A DNA stretch of 35,279 nt, taken from Virgibacillus alimentarius. GTDB lineage: Bacteria > Bacillota > Bacilli > Bacillales > Amphibacillaceae. The DNA lies in assembly GCF_000709085.1 (NCBI RefSeq), contig NZ_JFBD01000059.1, forward strand, positions 1 to 35,279, given 5' to 3'. The notes under the pieces were generated by a model. It did not search any database. It worked only from the letters and a program-made list of their open reading frames with translations, and had not been told where the DNA came from. A program made the position numbers and the translations under genes. Positions 1 to 10,119 of the stretch are shown piece after piece (within the stretch, counting starts at the first letter, position 1; every line of letters begins with the position of its first letter).

Positions 1-43
1 AAAAAAAATAGACGCATGGTTTTCGCTTTTTATATCATTCTTT

Positions 44-1594
44 TTATATCCACTTTTGTATAAATGGAATTTGTTTTAATTCTTCTTTCGTAATAAATCT
101 TAGGAAGAAAAGCAATAAGATATAAACAATAGTCAATACAAGTAACACCAAAAGAAAAAGGAAAATATTAGGAATCGTTGATACATAGATATTTTTCAAT
201 GCAAGTCCAACTCCAAATGTTAACAAAAGAAGAATACCCATCTTAACTAAATCTTTGAAGGGAATTGAAAAGTGTATGATCTTTTTAAGTGAAAATAAAT
301 GCAGCAATGTTACCAAAACAACTCCCATACACATTGCAAGAGCAACTCCCATAATTCCAAATTTTTCGTTAGATGCTAGTAAAAAAAGCATAATAAGTTT
401 ACAACCTGCTCCAATTAAACTGTTCCACATCGCGGGCTTTGCTAAATCAAGCGCTTGTAGTGTTGCTTGTAAAGGGGCTTGTATATAAAGTAAAATAAAA
501 AAAGGAGCCATTAAAATTAAAAATTTGCTTGCATTATCGGTCCCATACATATAAATTAAAATTGGTTCTGCAAAAAGAGATAGTACGATTGTTGCGATAG
601 CTCCTGATGCAAATGAAATCCTAATAGATTGGTGAATACGATAATGAATTAAATCGTTATACTTGTTCGCTTCTGCTTCAGAGATGGAGGGTACTAACGC
701 AACTGATAAAGATTGGGTGATAAAAGTAGGTAAAAATAAAAGCGGCATCACGTAACCAGTCAACTCTCCGTATTGCTTTGTTGCCAATGTGGTAGAAATT
801 CCAGCAATCGCTAAACTCTGGGCTACTAAAATAGGCTCTAAAAAATGTGTAAGGGACCCAATCATACGACTGCCCGTACTAGGTAAAGCAATTGAAAATA
901 ATTCTTTTAAGGTTTTCTTACTTGTTTTCAAATAAGAAAAGAAACGATATCTTATTTTTATTGTTTTTTTCCGTTTAAATAAATAGATCATGAATAAAAG
1001 GGAAGCAAGCTCACCTAATATAACACTAAACATTGCTCCTCCTGCTGCATATTCAATGCCAAAGGGAAGAAATAATTTAATGAATAACGCAACACATGTA
1101 ATGCGCACAATTTGTTCAATAACCATTGAATAGCTTTGGGGTTTCATATTTTGCTTCCCTTGAAAGTACCCTCTCAAAATGGAAGAGATTGCTATGATAG
1201 GAATAATTGGACTAATTGCTAATAACGGATATAATGTACGATCATCTGTGAGTAATGTTTTTGCTATAATAGGTGCTCCCAGCATCATCCCTGTAGTGAA
1301 AATGATACTGGAGATACCAGTTATGATAAGTGACACAGTTAAAATTTTTTTCACTTTGTAGGGATCATTTTTGGCATCAGCCTCAGCAACCCGTTTCGAT
1401 ATTGCAATAGGCAATCCCAACTGAGTTAATGTCATGACTAAAAACAAAGTTGGTAAGGCCATCATATAAAGTCCAACCCCTTCTTCACCGAGAAAACGAG
1501 CAAGAACAAGGCGGTTGACAAATCCTAAGAATCGAGTAATCATTCCTGCGAAAATTAATATTAATGTACCTTGTAAAAAAGATTGTTTGGTCAT
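44..1594 (-). CDS. spoVB: SpoVB-type polysaccharide/lipid II flippase family protein
   Basis: Membrane protein of the MVF/MATE-like polysaccharide transport family, 516 residues, close to the usual length of SpoVB. Hydrophobic segments run through the whole chain, consistent with about 14 membrane helices. The N-terminus has the family pattern of a short polar start followed by a first helix and FLGFVNRLVLARFLGEEGVG at about 23-42. In B. subtilis SpoVB is needed for spore cortex formation and is made in the mother cell; the family is thought to flip lipid-linked cell-wall precursors. The start is ATG at 1594 behind a modest GAAGGCAGG site. It diverges from comN, the order known in Bacillus (spoVB-comN-secDF), which supports the SpoVB name over its paralogues. 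An ATATATATG at 1640-1648 (CATATATAT on the minus strand) could be a sigma-E-like -10 element, but the -35 is poor. Name rests on family plus synteny. Confidence 0.9.
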   Translation of the reverse strand: MTKQSFLQGTLILIFAGMITRFLGFVNRLVLARFLGEEGVGLYMMALPTLFLVMTLTQLGLPIAISKRVAEADAKNDPYKVKKILTVSLIITGISSIIFTTGMMLGAPIIAKTLLTDDRTLYPLLAISPIIPIIAISSILRGYFQGKQNMKPQSYSMVIEQIVRITCVALFIKLFLPFGIEYAAGGAMFSVILGELASLLFMIYLFKRKKTIKIRYRFFSYLKTSKKTLKELFSIALPSTGSRMIGSLTHFLEPILVAQSLAIAGISTTLATKQYGELTGYVMPLLFLPTFITQSLSVALVPSISEAEANKYNDLIHYRIHQSIRISFASGAIATIVLSLFAEPILIYMYGTDNASKFLILMAPFFILLYIQAPLQATLQALDLAKPAMWNSLIGAGCKLIMLFLLASNEKFGIMGVALAMCMGVVLVTLLHLFSLKKIIHFSIPFKDLVKMGILLLLTFGVGLALKNIYVSTIPNIFLFLLVLLVLTIVYILLLFFLRFITKEELKQIPFIQKWI

Positions 1595-1609
1595 TGCTTA
1601 AGACCTGCC

Positions 1610-1638
1610 TTCTCAAAAAATTAAATTTAATATACAAT
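1610..1638 (+). promoter_or_regulatory. possible sigma-A promoter of comN
   Basis: TTCTCA at 1610-1615, a 17-base spacer and TACAAT at 1633-1638 give four and five matches to the two consensus hexamers. The predicted transcript starts about 70 bases before the comN GTG. The region is very AT-rich, so chance matches are likely. Confidence 0.3.
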
Positions 1639-1717
1639 GATATATATGCAATAGAGTGGGCCAAGCATGACAAGAAGGTACATAATTTCATTGAAACGTA
1701 ATGCAGGAGGTAATAAA

Positions 1718-2014
1718 GTGAAGACTTTTAAATCTGTTTCAGAATGGAAAACCTTTGTTAAACCAGCTTTAGAGAGCAAGGCTAATGAATTCCGTTTGCT
1801 AGGCTATACACAAGTAACCGATGAAGATATATGGGGCTGTTTAGAACATAAGATTTGGAAAGGTGATCCTAAAAAACGTTTATATGAAGTAGTCGGAGAT
1901 ATATTTCATCTCGGGTCAAATATTTATATGAGTTACCTGACATTGAATGCTCAACAGGATAATGATTTAATGAATTCCATTACCGCTTTAATGGGTGAAA
2001 ACAGAAAAAATTAG
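1718..2014 (+). CDS. comN: ComN-family post-transcriptional regulator
   Basis: Small soluble protein of 98 residues. The start is GTG at 1718, because AGGAGG at 1705-1710 sits 7 bases before it; the longer reading from 1667 would place the ribosome binding site inside the gene. The resulting 98 residues match the size of B. subtilis ComN (YrzD), and the gene lies between spoVB and secDF as there. In B. subtilis ComN promotes accumulation of late competence comE mRNA and localises with DivIVA. The chain is rich in charged and aromatic residues and has no membrane segment or signal peptide. Identification relies on position, length and the overall sequence (a SEWKTFVKPALESK opening and a conserved DEDIWGCL segment); function in this organism is inferred. 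Confidence 0.85.
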   Translation: MKTFKSVSEWKTFVKPALESKANEFRLLGYTQVTDEDIWGCLEHKIWKGDPKKRLYEVVGDIFHLGSNIYMSYLTLNAQQDNDLMNSITALMGENRKN

Positions 2015-2065
2015 TATTTTCAATGTGAATTGTATTACGTATGGATAAGTGGGAGGCAATCATAA

Positions 2066-4324
2066 ATGAAAAACAGGGGTAAGATCGTTGCCTTTTTTCT
2101 AATTGTATTATTATTTGCTGGTACGATTGGAACAACGGTTACAGGAATAACAAAAGACATAAAGCTAGGACTGGATTTACAAGGCGGATTTGAAGTATTA
2201 TACGAGGTTGAGCCTGTTGATGAAGGTCAAGAAGTTACAAAAAGTCTATTAGAAGGAACAGTGGAAACTTTAAATGACCGTGTAAATCGACTTGGCATTA
2301 GTGAAGCAAATATTGATATCGAGGGTAAAGATCGAATACGCGTTCAATTAGCAGGGGTTGAAGATCAAAATGAAGCTAGAGAAATGCTAGCCACTTCTGC
2401 CAGGCTTTCGTTTCGTGATGTAAATGACAAGGAATATTTAGATGGCTCTGATATTAAAGAAGGAAGTGCGAAACAAGATTTTGATCCACAGACAAATGAA
2501 CCCATCGTTACTTTAAAGTTAAAAGATGCCAAAAAGTTCGGTGAAGTAACTGAAACAATTAAGAATATGGGAATACCGAATAATTTACTGGTCATTTGGA
2601 TGGATTATGAGAAAGGTGACTCTTATGCAAAGGAAAGTCAGCAAGAAGATCCGAAATATATATATGCACCAAGTGTAACAAAAAGATTAAATACAACGGA
2701 TGTACAAATAAATGGTGATTTTACAGTTGAATCTGCAAAGCAATTAGCTGACATCATAAATTCAGGTTCACTCCCTGTACATATGAAGGAACTTTATTCA
2801 ACATCAGTAGGTGCTCAATTTGGTGAACATGCACTAAATAAAACTGTTTTTGCTGCATTTATTGGGATCGGTTTAATTTTTATTTATATGATATTTGTTT
2901 ACCGTTTCCCAGGATTTATAGCAGCAATCAATTTAAGTATTTATATTTATTTAATCCTTTTGGTATTTGAATTGATGAACGGTGTTTTAACATTACCAGG
3001 AATAGCCGCTTTGATATTAGGGGTAGGTATGGCAGTTGATGCAAACGTAATTACGTTTGAGCGGATTAAAGAAGAAATAAGAGCTGGAAAATCAATGGTA
3101 GCATCGTTTAAAACAGGTACCAAAAACTCTTTAGCAACGATTGTTGATGCTAATATTACGACTTTATTAGCAGCCGGAATTTTATTTATGTTTGGTACAA
3201 GCTCGATAAAAGGCTTTGCTACCATGTTAATTGTAAGTATTCTGATCAGTTTTATTACCGCTGTCTTCGGTACAAGGTTATTATTAAGTTTATGGATAAG
3301 AATGAAATTTTTAAAGAATCGTCCTGGATGGTTCGGAGTAAACAAGAAAGATATTAAAGATATTAAAGATACAAAAGAAGAAACTCCAACGTTATTTAAT
3401 CGTGAAGTTAACTTAATTCAACATCGAAAGAAATATTTTGTTGCTACGATTGTGTTAGTAGTAATAGGGATAGCGTCTTTAGCGATTTTTAAACTAAATC
3501 CAGGAATTGATTTTACCAGTGGGTCACGTATTGAAGTTTTAGCTGATCAAAGCTTGACAACGGAAACTATTAAAGAAGACTTAGAAAAGACCAATTTAGA
3601 AGCAAAATCTATTGTACTATCCGGTGAGAATAACGATATCGGTGTTGTCAGATTTGATTCTGTTTTATCTAAGGATAAAATAGCAGAAGTTAAGGAGCAT
3701 TTTGAAAAAGAGTATGGCAATGAGCCTAGCGTTAGTGTCGTATCACCAATAGTAGGGCAAGAACTTGTGAAAAATGCGATAAAAGCGTTAGGTATTGCGG
3801 CTGTAGGAATGATTATTTACGTTACCATAAGATTTGAAATGTTTTTTGCACTTACAGCAATAATTGCTTTATTGCACGATGCATTTATTATTCTTGCTAT
3901 TTTTAGTTTTACACGAATCGAATTTGATGTAACGATTGTTGCTGCTATATTAACGATCATTGGTTATTCCATTAATAATACAATTGTCGTGTTTGATCGG
4001 ATTAGGGAAAATCTAAGAAAAATAAATAAGCGAATTCGTTCAACAACGGAGCTTGCAAAAATCGTGAATAGAAGTATCGTGCAAACTTTTTGGCGAAGTA
4101 TAAATACATCCATAACAACAATGGTTGCTGTGCTGGCATTTTTATTCCTGGGTGCGGAGTCTATTACATCTTTCGCAATAGCTCTTGCTATTGGATTAAT
4201 TGCTGGTACATACTCTTCTTTACTTCTCTCATCACAAATATGGCTCGCTTGGCGAGGGAAAAATATTAAAGAAAAGCCGGTATCTTTTGTTAAAAAGAAA
4301 CGTGTGGAAGGTCCACAGGTTTAA
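2066..4324 (+). CDS. secDF: SecDF, fused protein translocase subunits SecD and SecF
   Basis: Proton-driven accessory subunit of the Sec translocon that helps pull exported proteins across the membrane. At 752 residues it is the fused SecD-SecF form typical of Bacillus rather than two genes. The SecD half starts with one membrane helix (about 8-28) followed by GLDLQGG at 35-41, then a large extracellular domain and five further helices that include GVGMAVDANVITFERIKEE, carrying the conserved Asp for proton transfer. A charged linker contains a short KDIKDIKDTKEE repeat. The SecF half begins with a helix, then NPGIDFTSGSRIEV, and repeats the six-helix pattern with a GYSINNTIVVFDRIREN segment. 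GGGAGG at 2051-2056, 9 bases upstream, fixes the ATG. A strong terminator follows, so it is probably its own unit or cotranscribed with comN. Confidence 0.97.
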   Translation: MKNRGKIVAFFLIVLLFAGTIGTTVTGITKDIKLGLDLQGGFEVLYEVEPVDEGQEVTKSLLEGTVETLNDRVNRLGISEANIDIEGKDRIRVQLAGVEDQNEAREMLATSARLSFRDVNDKEYLDGSDIKEGSAKQDFDPQTNEPIVTLKLKDAKKFGEVTETIKNMGIPNNLLVIWMDYEKGDSYAKESQQEDPKYIYAPSVTKRLNTTDVQINGDFTVESAKQLADIINSGSLPVHMKELYSTSVGAQFGEHALNKTVFAAFIGIGLIFIYMIFVYRFPGFIAAINLSIYIYLILLVFELMNGVLTLPGIAALILGVGMAVDANVITFERIKEEIRAGKSMVASFKTGTKNSLATIVDANITTLLAAGILFMFGTSSIKGFATMLIVSILISFITAVFGTRLLLSLWIRMKFLKNRPGWFGVNKKDIKDIKDTKEETPTLFNREVNLIQHRKKYFVATIVLVVIGIASLAIFKLNPGIDFTSGSRIEVLADQSLTTETIKEDLEKTNLEAKSIVLSGENNDIGVVRFDSVLSKDKIAEVKEHFEKEYGNEPSVSVVSPIVGQELVKNAIKALGIAAVGMIIYVTIRFEMFFALTAIIALLHDAFIILAIFSFTRIEFDVTIVAAILTIIGYSINNTIVVFDRIRENLRKINKRIRSTTELAKIVNRSIVQTFWRSINTSITTMVAVLAFLFLGAESITSFAIALAIGLIAGTYSSLLLSSQIWLAWRGKNIKEKPVSFVKKKRVEGPQV

Positions 4325-4333
4325 CGAAACCTT

Positions 4334-4375
4334 AAAGGTCTTTATAGCGTTTATATACGTTATAAGGACTTTTTT
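4334..4375 (+). terminator. rho-independent terminator after secDF
   Basis: A 16-base left arm (4334-4349) pairs along its whole length with 4358-4373, with a few G-T pairs, around an 8-base loop, and the run of six T begins at 4370. It sits 10 bases after the secDF stop. Confidence 0.85.
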
Positions 4376-4441
4376 GTTAAAAAGACAGGGTTAAATTTTT
4401 TAAAAAAGGGTATTTTACGAACTAGTTAAAGGAGGATTTAT

Positions 4442-4780
4442 ATGAAAGGACAATCTTATGCTATTCTAGTAATAATATTTGTTATTATTGTTGCCATTTT
4501 TGCTGTGACAAACGTAGATACTGTAGAAGTTAATTATCTGTTTTGGAGTGCGGAATCACCATTGATATTCATTATATTATTTTCAGTCTTAATGGGAGGT
4601 ATAATTACTGCAACCGCTGGTTTATTTAAGATGTATCGATTGCAGCGTGAAAATGGAACACTAAAAAAAGAAAACCAAAACTTGCAACATACAGTGAAGA
4701 AATATCTTCCAGCTGAAGAACAAGAAAAAATAATTGAAACAAAACAACAACCAGAAGGAAAGGAAAATAGGAATAAGTAA
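4442..4780 (+). CDS. LapA-domain (DUF1049) small membrane protein
   Basis: Protein of 112 residues with two membrane helices (about 5-25 and 38-60) separated by a short loop containing VNYLFWS, the pattern of the lipopolysaccharide-assembly protein A domain family. The remainder is a polar, glutamine- and lysine-rich tail with coiled-coil character (about 66-90). B. subtilis has a family member (YrvD) just upstream of recJ, the same position as here. Function in Gram-positive bacteria is not established. The ATG follows AAAGGAGG by a normal distance. Its own unit lies between the secDF terminator and the putative recJ promoter. Confidence 0.85.
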   Translation: MKGQSYAILVIIFVIIVAIFAVTNVDTVEVNYLFWSAESPLIFIILFSVLMGGIITATAGLFKMYRLQRENGTLKKENQNLQHTVKKYLPAEEQEKIIETKQQPEGKENRNK

Positions 4781-4796
4781 ATCAGAATAATACGGA

Positions 4797-4839
4797 TTGC
4801 GCCCCTTGACCCGCTTTAGTATAATGAATGGGTCAGGGG
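4797..4839 (+). promoter_or_regulatory. recJ promoter overlapping an inverted repeat
   Basis: TTGCGC at 4797-4802, a 17-base spacer and a perfect TATAAT at 4820-4825 form a plausible sigma-A promoter; transcription would start near 4832, only about 15 bases before the recJ ATG. The same stretch holds an inverted repeat: CCCCTTGACCC at 4802-4812 and GGGTCAGGGG at 4830-4839, complementary except for one bulged T. The right arm includes the AGGGG that serves as the recJ ribosome binding site. It could be an operator, or a hairpin that hides the site in read-through transcripts from the upstream gene. Confidence 0.5.
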
Positions 4840-4846
4840 TGAATTT

Positions 4847-7177
4847 ATGTTACAAAGTAAGTTGAAATGGAATTTTGCTGAATTGCAAGAAGGTAAAATA
4901 ATTGAGAACCATGAATTAGATAATTTATCTCCCGTTATTAGAGAATTATTGTTACAGCGAGGTATTGCAACTAAAGAAGAAATGTACAATTTTTTACATC
5001 CTAATTTGGATAATTTATATAGTACTTCAGAAATAGATATGATTGATAAGGCTGTGAATCGTATACATATAGCTATCGCGGAAGGTGAAAAAATCTTAGT
5101 GTATGGAGACTATGATGCAGATGGAGTATGTTCTACAACTTTACTTTTGAAAACTTTGCAAGAGTTAGGCGCTAATTGTGATTTCTATATACCTAATCGA
5201 TTCACAGAAGGATATGGACCAAATGAAGAAGCATTTAGAAAAGCCCACGATAATGACATTACATTAATTATTACTGTTGACAATGGTATTGCTGCTGTAC
5301 ATGAGGCTAACATTGCTAAAGAGCTTGGGATTGATCTAATTATAACAGATCACCATGAAATCCAAGAACAGTTACCTGATGCATATGCCATAGTTCATCC
5401 TAAATGTTCACCGAATTATTCATTTCAGGAATTGGCAGGAGTAGGTGTTGCTTTTAAACTTTCTGAACATCTGTTGGGATATTTCCCAAAAGATTTTTTA
5501 GATTTAGTCGCTATTGGGACAATAGCAGACCTTGTACCATTAGTAAGTGAAAACAGAATTTTAGCCCATTATGGACTGATAGCATTGACAACAACAAAAA
5601 ACATAGGATTAAACGCTTTAAAGCAAGTATGTGAAATTGAAGGTAATGTTACGGAGGAAGATGTTGGTTTTCGAATCGGACCGAGGATCAACGCTGTGGG
5701 AAGGTTACAAAACGCTAGTTTGGCTGTTGAACTGTTAATGACAGAGAATCAATTAGAAGCAGAACAGTTAGCGGAGGAGATCCAGTCCTTAAATGAAGAA
5801 AGAAAAAAAATCGTCAGCAGCATCGTAAAAGAAGCAGAGCACATGGTGGAAGAAGACCGGGAAGCGAAAGTTATCATCATTGCAAAAGAAGGATGGAATG
5901 AAGGTGTTTTAGGTATTGTAGCTTCAAGGCTGGTTAAGAAGTATGATCGTCCGGCAATCGTTTTAGCTATTAATCCAGAAACCTCCCAAGTCAAAGGATC
6001 AGCGAGAAGTATACCGGCATTTGATCTATTTACAAATTGTATGAAGATAAAAAAATACTTTACACATTTCGGAGGCCACTCACAGGCAGCAGGCATGAGT
6101 TTCCCTTTGGAAAACTTATCTCTAATACAACATGATTTGAATCAAATTATTATAGAACAGCTTGAGGAAGATGATTTTAAGCAAGTAATCGACATCAGTA
6201 AGACTCTTGAAGTACATGAAATAAATGAAAAGCTAGTGAATGACATAAATCAGCTAGCCCCATTTGGTATGGATAACCCTAAACCTGCATTTCATTTAAA
6301 GGCTACTCCTAATGATATACGTCAAATAGGTAATTTAAAAAAACATCTTAAACTTCAATACAAAAACGAAGATAAAAAATTAGAAAGTATAGGGTTTAAT
6401 ATGGGAAGTTTATACCATCGTATATCTCCCCAAACACCAATATCAATTGTTGGCGAGTTAAGTATAAACGAATGGAATGGTTATAAAAAAGCCCAACTCA
6501 TTATGAAAGATCTAAGAATTGACCAGTGGCAATTGTTTGATCATCGAGGAAAAAGGAATAAAGATATTGCAGCGTATTGTAACCCAAAAGCAAGGAATTT
6601 AGTAATTGGTCATCACAAGGACAGCACACATTTTCCCGGAAGTGCAAGGCATATCACCTATGAAACTGATTTGAATAATATTCCCGTAACGGATGCTTTA
6701 TACATTGCTGACCTACCTAAGAAGCTAGATCAATTAAAGGCGATTATTCAAACGACAATGCCGATTAACATTCATGCTTGTTATAATATAGAAGATAGCA
6801 CTTATTTAAAATCTATACCTTCAAGAGATGAATTTAAATGGTTTTATGGACTTATGATGAAACGGAAAATGTTAGATTTAAAGAAAGAATTAAAAGTTAT
6901 TATGGATGCCAAAAAATGGTCAAAAGAGCGAGTTGTTTTCATAGCGAATGTGTTTTTCGAATTGGGATTTGTTAAGATAGACAATGGAGTAATACAACTG
7001 CAACAAAATCCAGTAAAAAAAGACCTAAAAACATCTGTCATATATCAAAAGCGATTACACCAAGTTGAAGTAGAAAAAACATTGTTTTATTCAACATATC
7101 ATGATTTAAAAAAATGGTTTACAGATTGTACAAAACGCATGGAAGCCCCCAAGGAGGAAGTAATGTATGGATTATAA
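4847..7177 (+). CDS. recJ: single-stranded-DNA-specific exonuclease RecJ
   Basis: 5'-3' single-stranded DNA exonuclease used in recombinational repair, mismatch repair and fork restart. The 776-residue chain has the DHH phosphoesterase core: DYDADG at 88-93, VDNG at 144-147 and DHH at 168-170 supply the metal-binding aspartates and histidines. The DHHA1 region follows, with its [10 protein letters not shown] signature near residue 410, then the OB-fold and the extended C-terminal RecJ_C region found in Firmicute RecJ. The ATG at 4847 is preceded by AGGGGTGA, which lies in an inverted repeat. The 3' end overlaps apt by 11 bases, with the apt ribosome binding site inside recJ, so the two are translated from one mRNA, as in B. 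subtilis. Confidence 0.97.
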   Translation: MLQSKLKWNFAELQEGKIIENHELDNLSPVIRELLLQRGIATKEEMYNFLHPNLDNLYSTSEIDMIDKAVNRIHIAIAEGEKILVYGDYDADGVCSTTLLLKTLQELGANCDFYIPNRFTEGYGPNEEAFRKAHDNDITLIITVDNGIAAVHEANIAKELGIDLIITDHHEIQEQLPDAYAIVHPKCSPNYSFQELAGVGVAFKLSEHLLGYFPKDFLDLVAIGTIADLVPLVSENRILAHYGLIALTTTKNIGLNALKQVCEIEGNVTEEDVGFRIGPRINAVGRLQNASLAVELLMTENQLEAEQLAEEIQSLNEERKKIVSSIVKEAEHMVEEDREAKVIIIAKEGWNEGVLGIVASRLVKKYDRPAIVLAINPETSQVKGSARSIPAFDLFTNCMKIKKYFTHFGGHSQAAGMSFPLENLSLIQHDLNQIIIEQLEEDDFKQVIDISKTLEVHEINEKLVNDINQLAPFGMDNPKPAFHLKATPNDIRQIGNLKKHLKLQYKNEDKKLESIGFNMGSLYHRISPQTPISIVGELSINEWNGYKKAQLIMKDLRIDQWQLFDHRGKRNKDIAAYCNPKARNLVIGHHKDSTHFPGSARHITYETDLNNIPVTDALYIADLPKKLDQLKAIIQTTMPINIHACYNIEDSTYLKSIPSRDEFKWFYGLMMKRKMLDLKKELKVIMDAKKWSKERVVFIANVFFELGFVKIDNGVIQLQQNPVKKDLKTSVIYQKRLHQVEVEKTLFYSTYHDLKKWFTDCTKRMEAPKEEVMYGL

Positions 7178-7679
7178 AAAATATGTTAAAATTGTTAAAG
7201 ATTGGCCAAAAGAAGGAATTGAATTTAAAGATATTACTCCCTTAATGGATAATGGAGCAGCATATAAGGCTGCGATAGATGAAATCGTCACTTATGCTCG
7301 GAGTAAGAAAATTGATATTGTTGTAGGACCTGAAGCAAGGGGATTTATTATTGGTTGTCCAGTATCCTATGCTTTAGAAGTAGGTTTTGCGCCTGTGAGA
7401 AAGGAAGGAAAGCTCCCGCGGGAAGTGATAAAAGTTGATTATGGTCTGGAATATGGTGAAAATATACTAACCATCCATAAAGATGCTATAAAACCTGGAC
7501 AACGTGTACTAATTACAGATGATTTGCTTGCTACAGGAGGTACAATAGAGGCTACAATAAAATTAGTAGAAGCTCTTGGGGGAATCGTCGTAGGTTGTGC
7601 TTTTCTTATAGAATTGTCCTATTTAAAAGGTTTACAAAAGCTAGACGGTTACGACGTGTTAACATTGATGAGTTACTAA
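7167..7679 (+). CDS. apt: adenine phosphoribosyltransferase
   Basis: Purine salvage enzyme converting adenine and PRPP to AMP and pyrophosphate in the cytoplasm. At 170 residues it has the usual length of the bacterial enzyme. VGPEARGF (about 53-60) and the PRPP-binding motif [13 protein letters not shown] (114-126) are intact. AAGGAGG at 7151-7157, 9 bases before the ATG, lies within recJ, and the two reading frames overlap by 11 bases, indicating cotranscription. The recJ-apt-relA order is conserved in Bacillus; linkage to relA is suggestive because purine nucleotide levels and (p)ppGpp control each other. Confidence 0.97.
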   Translation: MDYKKYVKIVKDWPKEGIEFKDITPLMDNGAAYKAAIDEIVTYARSKKIDIVVGPEARGFIIGCPVSYALEVGFAPVRKEGKLPREVIKVDYGLEYGENILTIHKDAIKPGQRVLITDDLLATGGTIEATIKLVEALGGIVVGCAFLIELSYLKGLQKLDGYDVLTLMSY

Positions 7680-7738
7680 TTTTTACCTTTTAACCATGAT
7701 TGTGGATAAATCTGTATTTTATTTGTAGAATATAAGAA

Positions 7739-7776
7739 AGGTCTGGCGGAATTATAATCGTTTATTCGTCAGGCCT
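7739..7776 (+). terminator. hairpin between apt and relA, probable weak terminator
   Basis: AGGTCTGGCGGAAT (7739-7752) pairs with ATTCGTCAGGCCT (7764-7776), allowing two G-T pairs and one bulged G. The sequence after it is rich in T and A but has no solid T run, so termination may be partial or the structure may have another role in the 210-base apt-relA gap. Confidence 0.45.
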
Positions 7777-7889
7777 ATTATTATAAGCATTTAAATTATT
7801 TGAATGTTTATTTCTTTACTTTTTCTTAAAATTTATGAATACTATTAAGAAAGATCTTTTAAATTTTGTACAGCGGATAAGGTGGTTAT

Positions 7890-10091
7890 ATGGCAAAAGA
7901 TGATATTTTGACAATAGAAGATGTTATAGGAAAAGCTACACGGTATCTTCCGGACGATGATATTGCTTTTATTCGCAGTGCATATAATTATGCTAAACAG
8001 GCACATAAAGATCAATATCGTAAATCTGGCGAGGCTTATATTATCCATCCAATCCAAGTCGCAGGTATCCTGGTTGAATTAGAAATGGATCCAGAAACGA
8101 TTGCCGGGGGATTTTTACATGATGTTATAGAGGATACAAATATATCCTTTGAATCGATTGAGACGGAATTTAATCATGAGGTAGCAATGCTTGTTGATGG
8201 AGTAACGAAATTAGGTAAAATTAAATATAAATCAAAAGAAGCATTACAAGCTGAAAATCACCGAAAAATGTTCGTGGCCATGGCAAAAGATATTCGAGTA
8301 ATCTTAATTAAATTAGCTGATCGTTTACATAATATGCGCACACTTAAACATTTACCACCTGAGAAACAACGACGTATTTCCAATGAAACATTAGAAATTT
8401 TCGCACCATTGGCACACCGCTTAGGTATATCTACTATAAAATGGGAATTAGAAGATACGGCACTTCGCTACCTTAACCCGCAACAATACTATCGCATTGT
8501 TCAATTGATGAAACAAAAAAGGGAACAACGAGAATCCTATATTAAAGATGTGATGGATGACCTTAAAGATCAATTTAAGGAAGTTAATATTGATGCAGAT
8601 TTATCAGGTCGACCGAAGCACTTATATAGCATTTATCGTAAGATGGCTAAACAAAACAAGCAATTTAATGAAATATATGATTTACTCGCAGTTAGAATTA
8701 TTGTAAATAGCATCAAAGATTGTTATGCAGTATTAGGTATTATTCATACTTGTTGGAAACCAATGCCAGGTAGGTTTAAAGACTATATCGCCATGCCAAA
8801 GCCAAATTTGTATCAATCCTTGCACACCACTGTAATAGGTCCTAAGGGAGATCCGCTTGAGGTGCAAATTCGTACGAAAGAAATGCATGAAATCGCGGAA
8901 TACGGTATCGCAGCACACTGGGCATATAAAGAAGGAAAACAACTAAGTAAGGATAAGCAATCTTTTGAGGAAAAATTAACATGGTTTAGAGAAATTTTGG
9001 AATGGCAAAATGAAACGCACGACGCCGAAGAATTTATGGAGTCGTTAAAAGTCGATTTATTTTCCGACATGGTTTATGTATTTACGCCAAAAGGCGATGT
9101 GATTGAACTGCCGTCAGGATCTGTTCCTCTTGATTTTGCTTACAAGATTCATACGGAGATCGGCAACCAAACAATTGGGGCAAAAGTGAACGGAAAAATG
9201 GAACCACTCGACTATAAGCTAAAAAATGGCGATATTATAGAAGTAATGACTTCCAAACATTCTTATGGACCATCACAAGATTGGTTGAAAATTACCCAAA
9301 CTTCTCAAGCAAAAAGTAAAATTAAACAATTTTTTAAAAAACAACGCCGCGATGAAAATATTGTTAAAGGAAAAGAAATTGTTGATAAAGAAATTAGAGC
9401 ACTTAACATTGAACCGAAAGAAGCATTAATACCTGAAAATATGAAACGAGTGTATGAAAAATTTAACTTCACAAATGAAGATGACATGTATGCAGCAGTA
9501 GGCTATCAAGGGATAACTGGTGCTCTAATTGCCACAAGACTTACTGATAAAATTCGTCAGACTAGACAGCAGGAGCAGAATCTGGAAAAAACGATTGAAG
9601 AGGTAAAAAGTGAATCGAAAGATAAAAAATTACCGAAAAAAAATGCAGGAGTTAATGTTGAAGGTATTGATAATGTATTAGTACGTTTATCAAGATGTTG
9701 TAATCCCGTTCCCGGTGATAAAATCGTTGGTTATATAACAAAAGGACGAGGTGTATCTGTCCACCGGGCAGACTGTCCGAATATGCAAACAGAAGAGGCA
9801 AAACAACGCCATTTGGATGTTAAATGGGAAAATGAACAAACAACCACCAAACAATATCATGTGGATTTGGAAATCTCCGGTTATGATCGACGAGGCTTAT
9901 TAAACGAAGTACTACAAGCAATGAATGAGATGAAAACAAATATGACGTTTGTAACTGGCAAATCAGATCGAAATAAAATGGCAGTTATTCAAATAACGAT
10001 TCTCATTCACAATACAAAGCATTTACGTAAAATTGTAGAAAGAATAAAGCGGATTAAAGATGTATACACAGTAACTCGAACATTACAATAA
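7890..10091 (+). CDS. relA: bifunctional (p)ppGpp synthetase/hydrolase Rel
   Basis: Long RelA/SpoT homologue that makes and degrades (p)ppGpp, the stringent-response alarmone, on ribosomes stalled with uncharged tRNA. Domains in order over 733 residues: HD hydrolase with H53 and the metal-binding HD at 77-78 followed by VIEDT, and RLHNMRTL at 145-152; synthetase with GRPKHLYSIYRKM at 240-252, RFKDYIAMPKPNLYQSLHTT at 295-314 and EVQIRT at 324-329; TGS domain at about 394-455; a zinc-finger-like CCNPVPGD segment; and a C-terminal ACT domain (about 655-733). Because the HD motif is intact, it should be the bifunctional form normal in Firmicutes. The ATG is preceded by AAGGTGG. dtd follows after 28 bases. 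Confidence 0.97.
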   Translation: MAKDDILTIEDVIGKATRYLPDDDIAFIRSAYNYAKQAHKDQYRKSGEAYIIHPIQVAGILVELEMDPETIAGGFLHDVIEDTNISFESIETEFNHEVAMLVDGVTKLGKIKYKSKEALQAENHRKMFVAMAKDIRVILIKLADRLHNMRTLKHLPPEKQRRISNETLEIFAPLAHRLGISTIKWELEDTALRYLNPQQYYRIVQLMKQKREQRESYIKDVMDDLKDQFKEVNIDADLSGRPKHLYSIYRKMAKQNKQFNEIYDLLAVRIIVNSIKDCYAVLGIIHTCWKPMPGRFKDYIAMPKPNLYQSLHTTVIGPKGDPLEVQIRTKEMHEIAEYGIAAHWAYKEGKQLSKDKQSFEEKLTWFREILEWQNETHDAEEFMESLKVDLFSDMVYVFTPKGDVIELPSGSVPLDFAYKIHTEIGNQTIGAKVNGKMEPLDYKLKNGDIIEVMTSKHSYGPSQDWLKITQTSQAKSKIKQFFKKQRRDENIVKGKEIVDKEIRALNIEPKEALIPENMKRVYEKFNFTNEDDMYAAVGYQGITGALIATRLTDKIRQTRQQEQNLEKTIEEVKSESKDKKLPKKNAGVNVEGIDNVLVRLSRCCNPVPGDKIVGYITKGRGVSVHRADCPNMQTEEAKQRHLDVKWENEQTTTKQYHVDLEISGYDRRGLLNEVLQAMNEMKTNMTFVTGKSDRNKMAVIQITILIHNTKHLRKIVERIKRIKDVYTVTRTLQ

Positions 10092-10119
10092 ATCTTTATC
10101 ATAAAAGGAGTTCTTATTC

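Noticed and set aside
2947-3345. Long minus-strand open frame inside secDF
   Set aside because: It is antisense to a well-conserved SecD region, has no ribosome binding site and no recognisable protein character.
3348-3374. Short repeated AAAGATATT units as a tandem repeat element
   Set aside because: They encode the KDIKDIKDTK linker between SecD and SecF and are too few to be a repeat feature.
4806-4825. TTGACC followed by TATAAT before recJ as a promoter
   Set aside because: The spacer is only 8 bases; TTGCGC at 4797 with a 17-base spacer is the workable pairing.
8733-9070. Overlapping minus-strand frames inside relA
   Set aside because: They are shadows of the conserved Rel synthetase/TGS coding sequence.
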